64,000 nucleotides of DNA from OMIW01 sp044235645. Lineage in GTDB: Bacteria > Bdellovibrionota_C > UBA2361 > OMIW01. The notes beneath the pieces are model-generated. The model ran no database searches. It was not told where the DNA came from and saw only the letters and a list, made by a program, of their open reading frames with translations. Below, in pieces: positions 54,225-62,749 of this stretch; position 1 is the stretch's first letter; every line of letters begins with the position of its first letter. Made by a program: the position numbers and the translations under genes. Location: positions 1 to 64,000 of the forward strand of contig JBIIHQ010000003.1 in NCBI GenBank assembly GCA_044235645.1. The letters run 5' to 3'.

Positions 54225-55652
54225 TTACGAATCCTCCGCCAGGCCCCGAAACAACTGCACTGCGTAGCCCTTCGCCTCGGCATGGTCGACGATAAGGCCC
54301 GGATAGCCTCGCGGACGGGAAGCACCTTGGTCTTCCAACCGATGAATCGCGGCCGCTGACCAGCCCGAGAACTCAGGCACCCACCGTTTGATGTAAACCG
54401 CCTCATTGTCAAATTTCCTCTGCTGCAGCCACGGATTGAATATCCGAAAGTACGGCTGTGCATCGCACCCAGTAGAGGCCGCCCACTGCCAACTCCCATT
54501 ATTAACTGCTGGATCGTATTCCGTCAGGTGCTGTGCGAACACCGCCTCCCCCATCCGCCACGACTGATGCAGATCTTTCGTCAAAAAGGAGGCAACAATC
54601 ATTCTCACTCGATTGTGCATATAGCCAGTCGCCTGAAGCTCTCGCATCCCGGCATCGACGATCGGATATCCGGTCATCCCTGCAGACCACCGTGCCACCT
54701 TTTCGCTATCCTCCTCCCACGGAATCCGATCGAATCGTCGATGAAACGATCCCGAGAAGACGTGGGGAAAGTGCCACGCGATGTGGGTGAAAAAATCCCG
54801 CCAAAACAGCTCTCGAATAAACGGGTGTTCAATCCCAAGCGAATCAGCCGCGGTCCAATACACTTCGCGGATAGAGACGGTACCAAACTTATTATGAGGC
54901 GAGAGGATCGAGGTCTTATCAAGAGCCGGAAGATCGCGGACGGTGGCATAATCTGAAAAGAGCGGCACCCGTGCCAGCGTTGCGACTGCTGCACGTCGGC
55001 CCCCTAAACTTCGCCGCTGCGGCGCGCCACCCCCCACTTCCCGCACCAGCTCGCAATACCGCTCGGGTGACGTCGTGGCAAACTGCCCTGCCGCCACTCC
55101 TTCTGCAAGCACCCCATCGGGCACCCGCCCCCATGGGCATCCCGCCTCAAAAGGAACCGCCCGCCGCACTTCCTCCCGCACCGCTCGCTTGTAAAACGGC
55201 GTAAATACCGTGTATGGCGTGCGGTCAGGCTTCGCAAAAACGCTCGGTTCAACAAGGAGTGCATCAGAGAAGCTATGAAACCCTATCCCCGCCGCCTCGC
55301 AGCTTGCCGCTATCTGCCGATCTCGCTCGCGACTATACGGAGTGTAGTCTTTATTCACATATACCCCATCAATCACCCCCCGCTCCGCAAGAGCAGCCAC
55401 CACCTCATGCGGTTCCCCATGAAACAGATGCAACCATCCCCCATCGCGTGCGATTTGCTCCCTCAGCTCCGAAAGCGACTCAAGCATGAACGCAAGCCCA
55501 TTCACCGAACGGAATCGATGCGGCACGGTTTGCGCATCGGTGAAGACAAAGCACGGAATGATAGAGCGAGATCGAGAACGAGCCGCGAGTAGCGCGGTAT
55601 TGTCATCAAGGCGGAGGTCTCGGCGAAAAATGAGGAGGGAGCTGGGGGTCAT
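54225..55652 (-). CDS. phrB: Deoxyribodipyrimidine photolyase (class I CPD type)
   Basis: The product of 475 residues repairs cyclobutane pyrimidine dimers with light. The N-terminal antenna domain opens IFRRDLRLDDNTALLAA and contains VNGLAFMLESLSELREQI. The FAD domain has LSPHNKFGTVSIREVYW, FIRELFWRDFFTHIAWHFPH, ATGYMHNRVRMIVASFLTKDLHQSWR and the NNGSWQWAASTGCDAQPYFRIFNPW block. It has the classical domain order, unlike the protein at 34339-35553. A short stretch of the antenna domain has a related remnant at 59725-59755. Confidence 0.95.
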   Translation of the reverse strand: MTPSSLLIFRRDLRLDDNTALLAARSRSRSIIPCFVFTDAQTVPHRFRSVNGLAFMLESLSELREQIARDGGWLHLFHGEPHEVVAALAERGVIDGVYVNKDYTPYSRERDRQIAASCEAAGIGFHSFSDALLVEPSVFAKPDRTPYTVFTPFYKRAVREEVRRAVPFEAGCPWGRVPDGVLAEGVAAGQFATTSPERYCELVREVGGGAPQRRSLGGRRAAVATLARVPLFSDYATVRDLPALDKTSILSPHNKFGTVSIREVYWTAADSLGIEHPFIRELFWRDFFTHIAWHFPHVFSGSFHRRFDRIPWEEDSEKVARWSAGMTGYPIVDAGMRELQATGYMHNRVRMIVASFLTKDLHQSWRMGEAVFAQHLTEYDPAVNNGSWQWAASTGCDAQPYFRIFNPWLQQRKFDNEAVYIKRWVPEFSGWSAAAIHRLEDQGASRPRGYPGLIVDHAEAKGYAVQLFRGLAEDS

Positions 55653-56072
55653 GGGAAAGTGAGAGGACGAGAGGGAGCGTGCGTAGTGAGCTCCCAGACT
55701 ACTTGAGTTCCGAGGGCCTGGGTAGAGATGAAGGAGTCGAATAACCCGCTCATCACCGGCGTAACACGCCGCCGGTAGATTTCCTCAGACCAAAGCCCCA
55801 GTTCTTTGAGTCGAAAGAGAAAGAAGGTCCGACTCCCAAGCAGGGTGTCCGAAAGATAACCCCCACCGGGCCCCGTACCTCTCCGCCTCTGAGCAGGAGA
55901 GGACGAAGCCCGACCCCGACGCTATCCTGCTTCGAGAAGGCGAAGACGGGTTGAAGACACTCCGATGCTGATCCTTTAATCCATTAGATGGACGGGGGCG
56001 CCTTGACTAAGGGGCCGGATAATGAGATTTTGTTTGCAAATTTTTTTTGGGTAGAAGACTTTTTGGCGATGA
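55653..56072. other. Non-coding stretch with hairpin repeat
   Basis: There is no gene on either strand between the divergent photolyase and ygiB-like genes. One hairpin, CCTCTCC (55878-55884) with GGAGAGG (55896-55902), encloses GCCTCTGAG, which resembles the REP-like repeats near 62.57 kb. An A/T-rich part at 56025-56065 may hold the promoter of the ygiB-like gene; no clear -35/-10 pair is seen. Confidence 0.35.
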
Positions 56073-56822
56073 ATGTCAAGGAGCAGCTCACATTCGAGGA
56101 GCGCTTCGGGCATTTGTCTTAAAGGTTTGAAAAAAACTATTCGCCCGCGCGCCATCCGCAGAGCCAAAGTGCTCACCGCATTGGCCGTCTCCAGCGCTCT
56201 CGCCGCACCTCTTGCAGGGTGTTACTCTGAGGGGGACATTATGGGACCAGTTCCTCAAGTTACCCCCGATGAGAGAACCGCGAACTCAACGACCAAAGCG
56301 GTTTTCTTCCGTACCGCGGAGGAATGTCGCACTAACCTGGCGGAAAGGGAAAAGCGTGGCTTGCCACGGCTTTCCATCTCGCCCGATGATTGCGAGGCAC
56401 AGTTGTTCGCGGCTCAAAAAGAGTACGGTGCGACCGTCCCCATCTTCAACTCCGCACAGGATTGTCAGCGGGACAAGGTGAAGTGCGAGCCCACCGAGGG
56501 AGGATACCGTCCAATCTTCGGGGGTGCGTACATTTACCCTAGCACGGGTCACTACCTTCCCATCTTCATGGGGGGTACCGAGAGACGGGTTTATGTGCCG
56601 TCGACCGTTTACTCGGGAGCTCGGCCAGGGCAATACGTGACGCCATATGGGCGCTCGATCACCCAGCACTACGTCGGTAGTGTTGAGGTCCCGAGACATA
56701 CCCAGTTTACGGCACCAGCGCGTCCAGCGGCGGTGCAGGGAACCGGCTTTATATCGGGCCGAGGTCAGTCGGGCTTTGGTTCTACGTATAAGGCCACGGG
56801 TCGCGGTGGATTCGGTAAATGA
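56073..56822 (+). CDS. YgiB-like (DUF1190) lipoprotein
   Basis: The product has 249 residues. A basic N-terminus and hydrophobic stretch end in SALAAPLAGC, a lipobox with Cys50. DUF1190 features follow: the paired segments VFFRTAEECRTNLAEREK and IFNSAQDCQRDKVKCE, then a Tyr/Pro/Gly-rich region (YRPIFGGAYIYPSTGHYLPIFMGG), and a Gly/Ser-rich end RGGFGK typical of YgiB. The long basic leader before the signal is odd, so the start may be further downstream. Its partner gene, ygiC-like, follows, as in enterobacteria. Confidence 0.82.
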   Translation: MSRSSSHSRSASGICLKGLKKTIRPRAIRRAKVLTALAVSSALAAPLAGCYSEGDIMGPVPQVTPDERTANSTTKAVFFRTAEECRTNLAEREKRGLPRLSISPDDCEAQLFAAQKEYGATVPIFNSAQDCQRDKVKCEPTEGGYRPIFGGAYIYPSTGHYLPIFMGGTERRVYVPSTVYSGARPGQYVTPYGRSITQHYVGSVEVPRHTQFTAPARPAAVQGTGFISGRGQSGFGSTYKATGRGGFGK

Positions 56823-56859
56823 GCACTCCAGAGGCTGAGCCGAAGTAGTGCTTGACCCT

Positions 56860-56883
56860 GAGGCCTCTCCCTCGAGAGGCCTC
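56860..56883 (+). promoter_or_regulatory. Hairpin between ygiB-like and ygiC-like genes
   Basis: GAGGCCTCT (56860-56868) and AGAGGCCTC (56875-56883), a perfect 9-bp stem with a 6-base loop, 38 bases after the ygiB-like stop. The T-tract is poor (TTCCCC), so it is more likely a partial terminator or mRNA-stabilising hairpin than a full stop. Confidence 0.55.
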
Positions 56884-56957
56884 TTCCCCATATCTGCCCG
56901 AGGCCTTGCGCGAACACCTTATCATGCGATTAGTTCTATTGGTTACACCACGGGTAA

Positions 56958-57013
56958 GAGCGGTCACTAGAGGTGGCAAGGGGAATTTTCGGAACTCCCT
57001 GTAGTGACCGCTC
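56958..57013. repeat. 12-bp inverted repeat upstream of ygiC-like gene
   Basis: GAGCGGTCACTA (56958-56969) and TAGTGACCGCTC (57002-57013) are perfect complements, separated by 32 bases and ending 9 bases before the ATG at 57023. This could be an operator for a dimeric regulator or a large 5' leader hairpin that hides the ribosome-binding region. Confidence 0.65.
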
Positions 57014-57022
57014 GTACCAACA

Positions 57023-58363
57023 ATGCGCGCAATTCCGTTTAAAGCTCGCCGCCATTGGCAACGCCATGTGATGGACAATGCCTACCAGGCAGAGGTCCTC
57101 GCAGACAAATCCCAGCAGTACTGGGTTGAGGCACTGGCGAATCCGTTCTACGTTCAGTTTTCCTCCGATGAGGAACAAAAAATCGCCGATGCGACTGAAG
57201 CACTCGGCGCCATGTGTCAGGAGTTTCTTGACTGGTTCTTCTCGGAGGAAAATCCAGGCGAGGTCGATGCTCGCTTGCGAGCACTTGGCATCAAACCGGC
57301 TTATTGGGAGGCCATAAAAGCATCCTGGGATCGGACGGAACCGGAGGATCTCTCCCTCTATGTGAGGTTCGACCTTGCTGTTCCTGAGTTTGACGGTCCA
57401 CCGAAGCTGCTGGAAATAAACGGAGAAACGCCCCTTCTTGGGTGTGAGACCGTGTACCAGTGGAATTGGTTAGCTGACATGCTAAGTCACCAAGCCAGAG
57501 ACCTGCCACCGGGGGCCTCTCAGGCCAACGATTTCTGGGACCTGGTTTGCGCTCAGCTGGACGCAATCATGAGGACCTATGGGTCCGAGGGTAAGATCTT
57601 CTCCTTTCTCGTTGATGAGAAACTCAATGAGGACATCGAGATGGCCGCCCAACTCATACAGATGATTGAAGACTCGATCGGGCAATACTGTCAGATCGTC
57701 TTTCTTCGAGATCAGCATGATGAGCAAGGTAACGTTCAGCAACGTGGGATTGGAATGGATGACGAGGGATACCTCGTGGACCATACGAATCACCGGATGC
57801 CCTTCATATGGAAGGTGTATGACTGGAGCGACCTCCAGAACGACGTGGAGGCGATGGGAAAGACTGACCTGTTCGCCCGAAGGCTCGAAACAGGAGAGGT
57901 CAAAATCCTTGAGCCGCTCTGGAAGCAAGTGCTCTCGAACAAGGGATCGCTGGCTTTCATTTGGGCACAGTTCAAGGATCATCCCGTTTACGGCCAGTAT
58001 CTTCTCGAGACTCACTTCGAAGCAGGGGTGGGAGCCGAGGTTACCAAACTGCTGTGCAAACAGCATGTTAGGAAGCCCTTTCTCGGCCTCGAGGGCGTTG
58101 CGACGACCATCTCCGATGGAAGTCTCATGCTGGAGGCGCGTGAAAGCTTCGGCTACGGCGAGGAAGGATTCGTAATCCAGGAGTATACCCCGCTCCCAAC
58201 AGCCTTCGATTACTACTACATGGTGGGATCGTGGTTGGTGGGAGGGCTTGAAGATGGTAAGCCGGCTGGCTTCATTATCCGGGGCGACAAGTCTCAGATT
58301 ACGGGCCGCCACTGCCTCATCATTCCCCACGTGGTGAGCGACCGTCTGGTTGCTGGTTACTAA
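57023..58363 (+). CDS. Glutathionylspermidine synthase-like protein (YgiC/YjfC family)
   Basis: The product of 446 residues has the ATP-grasp fold of the synthetase half of glutathionylspermidine synthase: RFDLAVPEFDGPPKLLEINGETPLLG, EDIEMAAQLIQMIEDS, YDWSDLQND, LEPLWKQVLSNKGSLAFIWAQFKDHP, KPFLGLEGVATTISDGSL, GFVIQEYTPLPTAFDYYYMVGSWLVGG, GFIIRGDKSQITG. The substrate is unknown in this subfamily, which lacks the amidase domain; it ligates an amine to a carboxylate at the cost of ATP. It is coupled to the YgiB-like lipoprotein upstream and a diiron protein downstream. Confidence 0.92.
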   Translation: MRAIPFKARRHWQRHVMDNAYQAEVLADKSQQYWVEALANPFYVQFSSDEEQKIADATEALGAMCQEFLDWFFSEENPGEVDARLRALGIKPAYWEAIKASWDRTEPEDLSLYVRFDLAVPEFDGPPKLLEINGETPLLGCETVYQWNWLADMLSHQARDLPPGASQANDFWDLVCAQLDAIMRTYGSEGKIFSFLVDEKLNEDIEMAAQLIQMIEDSIGQYCQIVFLRDQHDEQGNVQQRGIGMDDEGYLVDHTNHRMPFIWKVYDWSDLQNDVEAMGKTDLFARRLETGEVKILEPLWKQVLSNKGSLAFIWAQFKDHPVYGQYLLETHFEAGVGAEVTKLLCKQHVRKPFLGLEGVATTISDGSLMLEARESFGYGEEGFVIQEYTPLPTAFDYYYMVGSWLVGGLEDGKPAGFIIRGDKSQITGRHCLIIPHVVSDRLVAGY

Positions 58364-58384
58364 TCGGTTACGGCCAGGCAAAGC

Positions 58385-58418
58385 GAGAGCGTCGGCGGTT
58401 TCATCCGACGACGCTCTC
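58385..58418 (+). terminator. Hairpin after ygiC-like gene
   Basis: GAGAGCGTCG (58385-58394) with CGACGCTCTC (58409-58418), a 10-bp perfect stem and 14-base loop, 22 bases after the stop, followed by TATGTTT. It is probably a partial terminator inside the operon. Confidence 0.6.
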
Positions 58419-58621
58419 TATGTTTCCCGAGACTTGTAGAAACGGGAGGCGCAAGACTGGTCGGATTCCCCTAACTATGACAGATGCCTGAAGCGTTCCA
58501 TTTGACGAATCGGAAGAACTTCGTCACGAAGGCGATCGTCCGAGCATATCATTCATCGCCACGAATAGAGGTTAAAACGGTTCACCGCGAAATTCCTCCA
58601 AGAAATGGGGGGCATTTCGCG

Positions 58622-59464
58622 ATGAACCAAAAGGTTATGAAATTCGCCCAAAGGTGCTGGAAGCTCCCAATTTCACCTGATTTTCAGGTGTCCAATGAGT
58701 GGATAACCGGTCTCCCCTCGGGAGTCCATCCAAATTTCCTCGCTCTCCTCGCGAGGGATGTCTGGTCGGAAGGGGACAGTCAGCCCCTCTATGATTACAT
58801 CCAGTCTCGGAAAGGAGAAATGTCAGCAGACTTTCTCTCCATGATGGAGCTATGGCTTCAGGATGAACAGAAGCATTACGAGGCGATGCGTCGGTGCTTC
58901 CATGCAATCAGTGGCATCGGCTACGATGAGATGGACGACTTCTTTCTTGGACGATCCCATGAGCTCGAACCGATCAAGCCCGTTTTGAAGGATGAGTTCA
59001 CCATTTTGGTGGCCTTAGCCTTCGACGAGCTGGGCTCAACAATGTCCTATCGTCGGGACGTTGACGAGTATTATCGGTATTATCCCCCTGGGATAGCGGC
59101 AATTGGTCGCCACCTGTATGCCGATGAAGGTGTGCATTTTGGCAATGCCATTGCTCTCCTTAAGCGTCATCATCAAAGCCGGCTCGGCGAGGTGGAGTCA
59201 ACGCTGAAGGAAATTATCCGACTCGAGGCCGAATTGGGCAGGTACACCAAGACTTTCTTCTTGGATCATGCGCAGGAGGTAAACCGATTTCCGCCCTTCT
59301 TTAATGAGCGGATCTCGGCGAAGATCCTCGGTTGCCTCGGTGTGGCCGCTCACCCTGCGAAGATGAGCGACCTCTGGAAGTGGCGTCCTAAAGGTTGTGA
59401 GCGGGTCCCGATTGCCATGGACCCAACGTGGAGCCAACGACTCGTCTCACCGTTAGCTCTGTAA
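58622..59464 (+). CDS. Diiron ferritin-like/desaturase-like protein
   Basis: From the ATG at 58622 (GGGGGG upstream) the protein has 280 residues; an in-frame ATG at 58484 is possible. It shows the six-ligand pattern of four-helix-bundle diiron proteins: Glu50 (WSEGD), Glu82xxHis85 (EQKH), Glu136 (FDELG) and Glu169xxHis172 (EGVH). This resembles acyl-ACP desaturase, ribonucleotide reductase R2 or ferritin-like oxidases. As third gene of a ygiB-ygiC operon it could oxidise or desaturate the product of the ATP-grasp enzyme. The operon ends at a strong terminator. Confidence 0.8.
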   Translation: MNQKVMKFAQRCWKLPISPDFQVSNEWITGLPSGVHPNFLALLARDVWSEGDSQPLYDYIQSRKGEMSADFLSMMELWLQDEQKHYEAMRRCFHAISGIGYDEMDDFFLGRSHELEPIKPVLKDEFTILVALAFDELGSTMSYRRDVDEYYRYYPPGIAAIGRHLYADEGVHFGNAIALLKRHHQSRLGEVESTLKEIIRLEAELGRYTKTFFLDHAQEVNRFPPFFNERISAKILGCLGVAAHPAKMSDLWKWRPKGCERVPIAMDPTWSQRLVSPLAL

Positions 59465-59483
59465 CACCTCGAACGAGTGTGTT

Positions 59484-59521
59484 CTGCTGCGAGGCTCACT
59501 CCTCGCAGCAGTCCTTTTTTT
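59484..59521 (+). terminator. Strong rho-independent terminator
   Basis: CTGCTGCGAGG (59484-59494) with CCTCGCAGCAG (59501-59511), 11 bp, 6-base loop, followed by TCCTTTTTTT. It ends the ygiBC-diiron operon. Confidence 0.92.
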
Positions 59522-59599
59522 AGACCACGGGGCTCACCTTTGTGAGAATATCGCTCCGTACGGTCTGTAAAAATCCGCCTCTTCATCCTTACAGATTCT

Positions 59600-59757
59600 C
59601 GAAAAACAGATCAGAACAGAAAACCTATCAGTTCCCCGACACCCCAAGAGTGAGGACCATCTTGTTCGGTTACCCATTGAGGATAATCAAATTGGCTGCC
59701 ATCACACACGAGCTGCCCCGCAACCGACTCAAGCATAAACGCAAACCCATTTACCTA
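59600..59757 (-). pseudogene. Remnant related to photolyase antenna domain
   Basis: On the minus strand the segment ending at 59755 reads VNGFAFMLESVAGQL, close to VNGLAFMLESLSEL of the photolyase at 54225-55652. At DNA level 59725-59755 matches 55476-55506 at 28 of 31 bases. Beyond this the frame (VCDGSQFDYPQWVTEQDGPHSWG) no longer resembles a photolyase and stops near 59609. A remnant of a lost paralogue, or a copied piece. Confidence 0.45.
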
Positions 59758-59820
59758 TCAGAATCTTGGGATACCCAAAAAGGGGCGCGCGGTGCGGTTA
59801 GTGACGAACCGTCACGCTGG

Positions 59821-60297
59821 GTACCAGAATGGGGATTTCTCTTAATTGGGGCTACATCGGCAAAACGACCCATTCAATTGCCAGGTCTCTACGCCTGTCT
59901 ATTATGTCTTTTAATCTCTGCGCTCGGTATTCGTATTCCTGCACCTACCCTCAGCACCCTCAAATCAGCCTACGTTGTTCTTGGCATGATGATGCTCGGG
60001 CTCGTACTTTCTCAGCGACGACTATCCCTCAATCTCCCCTTTATCTGCGGAGAACTTTTCATTCGTTTTGGTGCCTGGTTTGGAGCGACCTGGATCTTGC
60101 TCGCTATCGATTGGGCAACCCTCGGAGCCCTTGCGCCCCCGATATCGCAATCAATCTTGTGGATGATGGGATTTCGGCCGATAGGAGCAAATCTTATCGC
60201 CTATGCCGTTGATGCCGAGGCATCGCCCGAACAGATAGCACCGGCAGTTGTGTTGTCGACGCTTCTATCACCCCTCCTGTTGGCGTGGGCGTTCTGA
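59821..60297 (+). pseudogene. C-terminal half of an AEC-family transporter (truncated)
   Basis: About 130 residues with five hydrophobic segments (YACLLCLLISALGIRIPAPTL, SAYVVLGMMMLGLVLSQRR, IRFGAWFGATWILLAID, SQSILWMMGFRPIGANLIAYAV, PAVVLSTLLSPLLLAWAF) match the second half of auxin-efflux-carrier-like permeases, including the PIGANxxAYA...LSTLLS end. The first half is missing. The frame continues upstream to 59542 without any membrane sequence and through the photolyase-like remnant. It is probably a broken gene, though a short expressed form cannot be excluded. Confidence 0.6.
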
Positions 60298-60370
60298 TAC
60301 GCTTTTGACGAATACCCCTCTCATCCGCATCAACGGCATCCCCTACCAAGCGCACTCGCAAAATTTCTTC

Positions 60371-61240
60371 ATGATCCACACCATCGCCGCCCTTACCGCT
60401 ACCGTTTTCTCCATCAGCAAAGACATGGTCAGCAAGTCTGTTGCATCCCGCGTTGATGGAACGACCTCGACCCTTGCAAGCTTTGCGTATGCTCTTCCGT
60501 ACTACGCGGTGGGGCTCCTCCTCTGCATCCTCTTCGGCGTCCCCCTTGGCGATCTCTCCGGGCCATTTTGGCTATTCGTCGGCCTTCGCAGCATTACCGA
60601 CGCTTGCGCTGAATGGTTAAAAATGTCAGCGCTCGGCAAGACCGACATCTCCCTTGTCGTTCCCTTCTTTGCCCTGTCACCCGTCCTTCTTCTCATCATG
60701 GGGCCCCTCGTTTCGGGCGATAAACTCACCCCATTGGGCATCACCGGGGTGCTTCTGAGCGTCATCGGTACGATCGGACTCCTTCCCCGCCGCTCAGCCA
60801 ACGCGTCCGCAGCCGGCTCTTCAGCGATGCAGGGCATCTTCATGGCCCTCGGCGCCTCAGTATTTTTCGCCCTCAATACCCTCTTCGATCGCCTTGCCGT
60901 TCAACGAGCCTCGAGCCTTGTCTCAGCCGCCGCAATGACCGCCACCGCAACTCTCCCCTTCATCATCCCCGTGTTCCGCTCATCCACCCGACGCGAGGCC
61001 TTCTTCCGAGAAGCAAAACTCTTCAACCTCCGCGGCATCTTCGAGGTCGGCTTCATGACCCTCAAACTCTTCGCCCTCGCCACTCTCCCCGGAGCCTACG
61101 TAACCGGACTCATGCGCCTCTCCGTCCTCGGAACCATTATCGGCGGCCGAATGCTCTTTCAGGAGCAAGAGACAAAACGGCGACTATTATGGGGTTCCCT
61201 CGTGTGTGCAGGGAGTGTGTTGATTGTGTGTTCGGGGTAG
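60371..61240 (+). CDS. EamA/DMT-family transporter
   Basis: The ATG at 60371 gives about 289 residues with ten predicted helices arranged as two EamA repeats. The first includes MIHTIAALTATVFSISKDMVSK and FALSPVLLLIMGPLVSGDKLTPLGITGVLLSVIG. The second starts ALGASVFFALNTLFDRLAV and ends GLMRLSVLGTIIGGRMLFQEQETKRRLLWGSLVCAGSVLIVC. Drug/metabolite superfamily carriers of unknown substrate have this form. The open frame runs 123 bases upstream into the AEC remnant but is not needed. Confidence 0.82.
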   Translation: MIHTIAALTATVFSISKDMVSKSVASRVDGTTSTLASFAYALPYYAVGLLLCILFGVPLGDLSGPFWLFVGLRSITDACAEWLKMSALGKTDISLVVPFFALSPVLLLIMGPLVSGDKLTPLGITGVLLSVIGTIGLLPRRSANASAAGSSAMQGIFMALGASVFFALNTLFDRLAVQRASSLVSAAAMTATATLPFIIPVFRSSTRREAFFREAKLFNLRGIFEVGFMTLKLFALATLPGAYVTGLMRLSVLGTIIGGRMLFQEQETKRRLLWGSLVCAGSVLIVCSG

Positions 61241-61268
61241 ACGAGCTGGGTAGACCTCATCGGCATCC

Positions 61269-62471
61269 CTACGGCATTGCGCAAAGAAAATGACTTACCG
61301 GCATCGCAGATATCGCACTCTGGTGAATCTTTGGAAGTTTATACACCTGGTCACTTTTGAGATGGATCTGATAGACGAACGGGATAGCGATTTTTTTGAG
61401 GAGATAGGTGAGGCCACTGCTTAAGTCCTGCTCAGAGCTTTTCACCTCGATGGCAATCCATGGTCGCTTGTTTCGAAGGAGGATGAAATCGATCTCGTGC
61501 CCATCAACATCTTTGATGTATCGTAACTCGATTACCTCGCCGTAAACATCTTCAAACCAGTGAACAAGACGCAAGAGATGGAGGGCGACAAGATTTTCAA
61601 GTCGCGCTCCGGGGTCTGCGAGCCGGCCCACATCCCACAGGAAGAGCTTTCGCTCCTTTTTAATTGCCTTAATCTTTGGATCGCCGAAGGGCAGAACGTA
61701 AAAATTGGCGTACAGCTTTTCGAAGATACCGATCCACTTGGCTACCGTTTGATGAGCGACCTCGAGATCCTTTGCAAGGTTATTGATCGATAGATTATTC
61801 GATACGAGATCGGGCAAGCGATCGTAGAGCAGACTCATCTGGTCGAGCTCTTGGGTCTGTTCAAGGCTTCTGACATCCTCAAACACCAGTCGTTGCCCGT
61901 ACGCGAGTCGCCATCTTCCGGCGTAGCTCTTCGATCGGCTCAGGAACGGCTCGGGAAACCCTCCAAAGGAAAGAAGATCGGTCAGGATGGATTGCGCCTT
62001 ATCGCGATCCGGCGGGGAGAAAGTGGCAGCCCGCTCCATTGTTCGTCGATAATCGAGCTCAGGTAGGGCGAGAACTTCAGCAAGCGTAAAGGGATGGAGC
62101 CGATAATGAAAGTACCGTCCCTGCAGAGAGTCTCCCCCTCGAGCGTATTGGTCGAGCCGAGCGCTGCCGGTGACGAGGATTTTATGCTCTGCATGGTGAA
62201 GGTCATACACTCCCTTCAACCAATTTCTCCATGAACGGAATTTATGCAATTCATCAAATACCCAATACTCCCGTGAGAGGTCGAGTTTATACCCTTTGAG
62301 GTTTTGGCGGTGTGTAGCAACGTCCCAGTTGTAGTACCCCATCGTCGAGGTTGGATCGCCGATCGACTTGGCAAGAGTAGTCTTTCCACATTGCCGGGGA
62401 CCAGAGAGCAGAACCATCTTTCCCCGACCGAGGTCGGCAAGAATGTGGGGGTAAATTGAACGGTAAGACAT
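61269..62471 (-). CDS. AAA ATPase with DUF4143 domain
   Basis: The product of 400 residues has Walker A GPRQCGKTT (24-32), Walker B YWVFDELHK, sensor VTGSARLD, and a C-terminal DUF4143 domain ending in a nuclease-like YIKDVDGHEIDFIL...IAIEVKSSEQDL, which is a PD-(D/E)XK-like motif (Asp-x-x-Gly...Glu-Val-Lys). Such proteins occur widely on mobile or accessory DNA; their role is not settled. The upstream inverted repeat 62483-62524 may control it. Confidence 0.87.
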   Translation of the reverse strand: MSYRSIYPHILADLGRGKMVLLSGPRQCGKTTLAKSIGDPTSTMGYYNWDVATHRQNLKGYKLDLSREYWVFDELHKFRSWRNWLKGVYDLHHAEHKILVTGSARLDQYARGGDSLQGRYFHYRLHPFTLAEVLALPELDYRRTMERAATFSPPDRDKAQSILTDLLSFGGFPEPFLSRSKSYAGRWRLAYGQRLVFEDVRSLEQTQELDQMSLLYDRLPDLVSNNLSINNLAKDLEVAHQTVAKWIGIFEKLYANFYVLPFGDPKIKAIKKERKLFLWDVGRLADPGARLENLVALHLLRLVHWFEDVYGEVIELRYIKDVDGHEIDFILLRNKRPWIAIEVKSSEQDLSSGLTYLLKKIAIPFVYQIHLKSDQVYKLPKIHQSAISAMPVSHFLCAMP

Positions 62472-62482
62472 AGAGTAAATTT

Positions 62483-62524
62483 AATACCTGTCTAACAAAA
62501 AGTAAAGTAGTTTTAACAGGTATT
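62483..62524. promoter_or_regulatory. Inverted repeat in the ATPase promoter region
   Basis: AATACCTGT (62483-62491) and ACAGGTATT (62516-62524) are a perfect 9-bp inverted repeat with an A/T-rich 24-base spacer, starting 11 bases upstream of the DUF4143 ATPase ATG (minus strand). It looks like an operator or autoregulatory site. Confidence 0.5.
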
Positions 62525-62540
62525 CAATTTTTTGCCTTAA

Positions 62541-62592
62541 GAGGAGAGGTAGCCCCCACCTCTCTGCCTCTGAGGTATCGAGGTCCTAGCCA
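62541..62592 (+). repeat. REP-like repeat with hairpin
   Basis: Hairpin GAGAGGT/ACCTCTC (62544-62550, 62558-62564) is followed by GCCTCTGAGGTATCGAGG and TCCTAG. The second part matches 63547-63574 in all but a few bases. Apart from this, 62593-62749 shows no gene. Confidence 0.5.
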
Positions 62593-62749
62593 AGATTCGG
62601 CGAGCCAATCGGTTACCAGAGTATATGCAGTAGATTTTGACGGCACCGCTGGTAGAACAATTTTAGTGGCTTGGTGCGGTAGCCCTGTGCCCGAGGTGGT
62701 TTGATTTATCATCACCGATTGTTATACTAGGCCTAATTGAAGGTTAATT

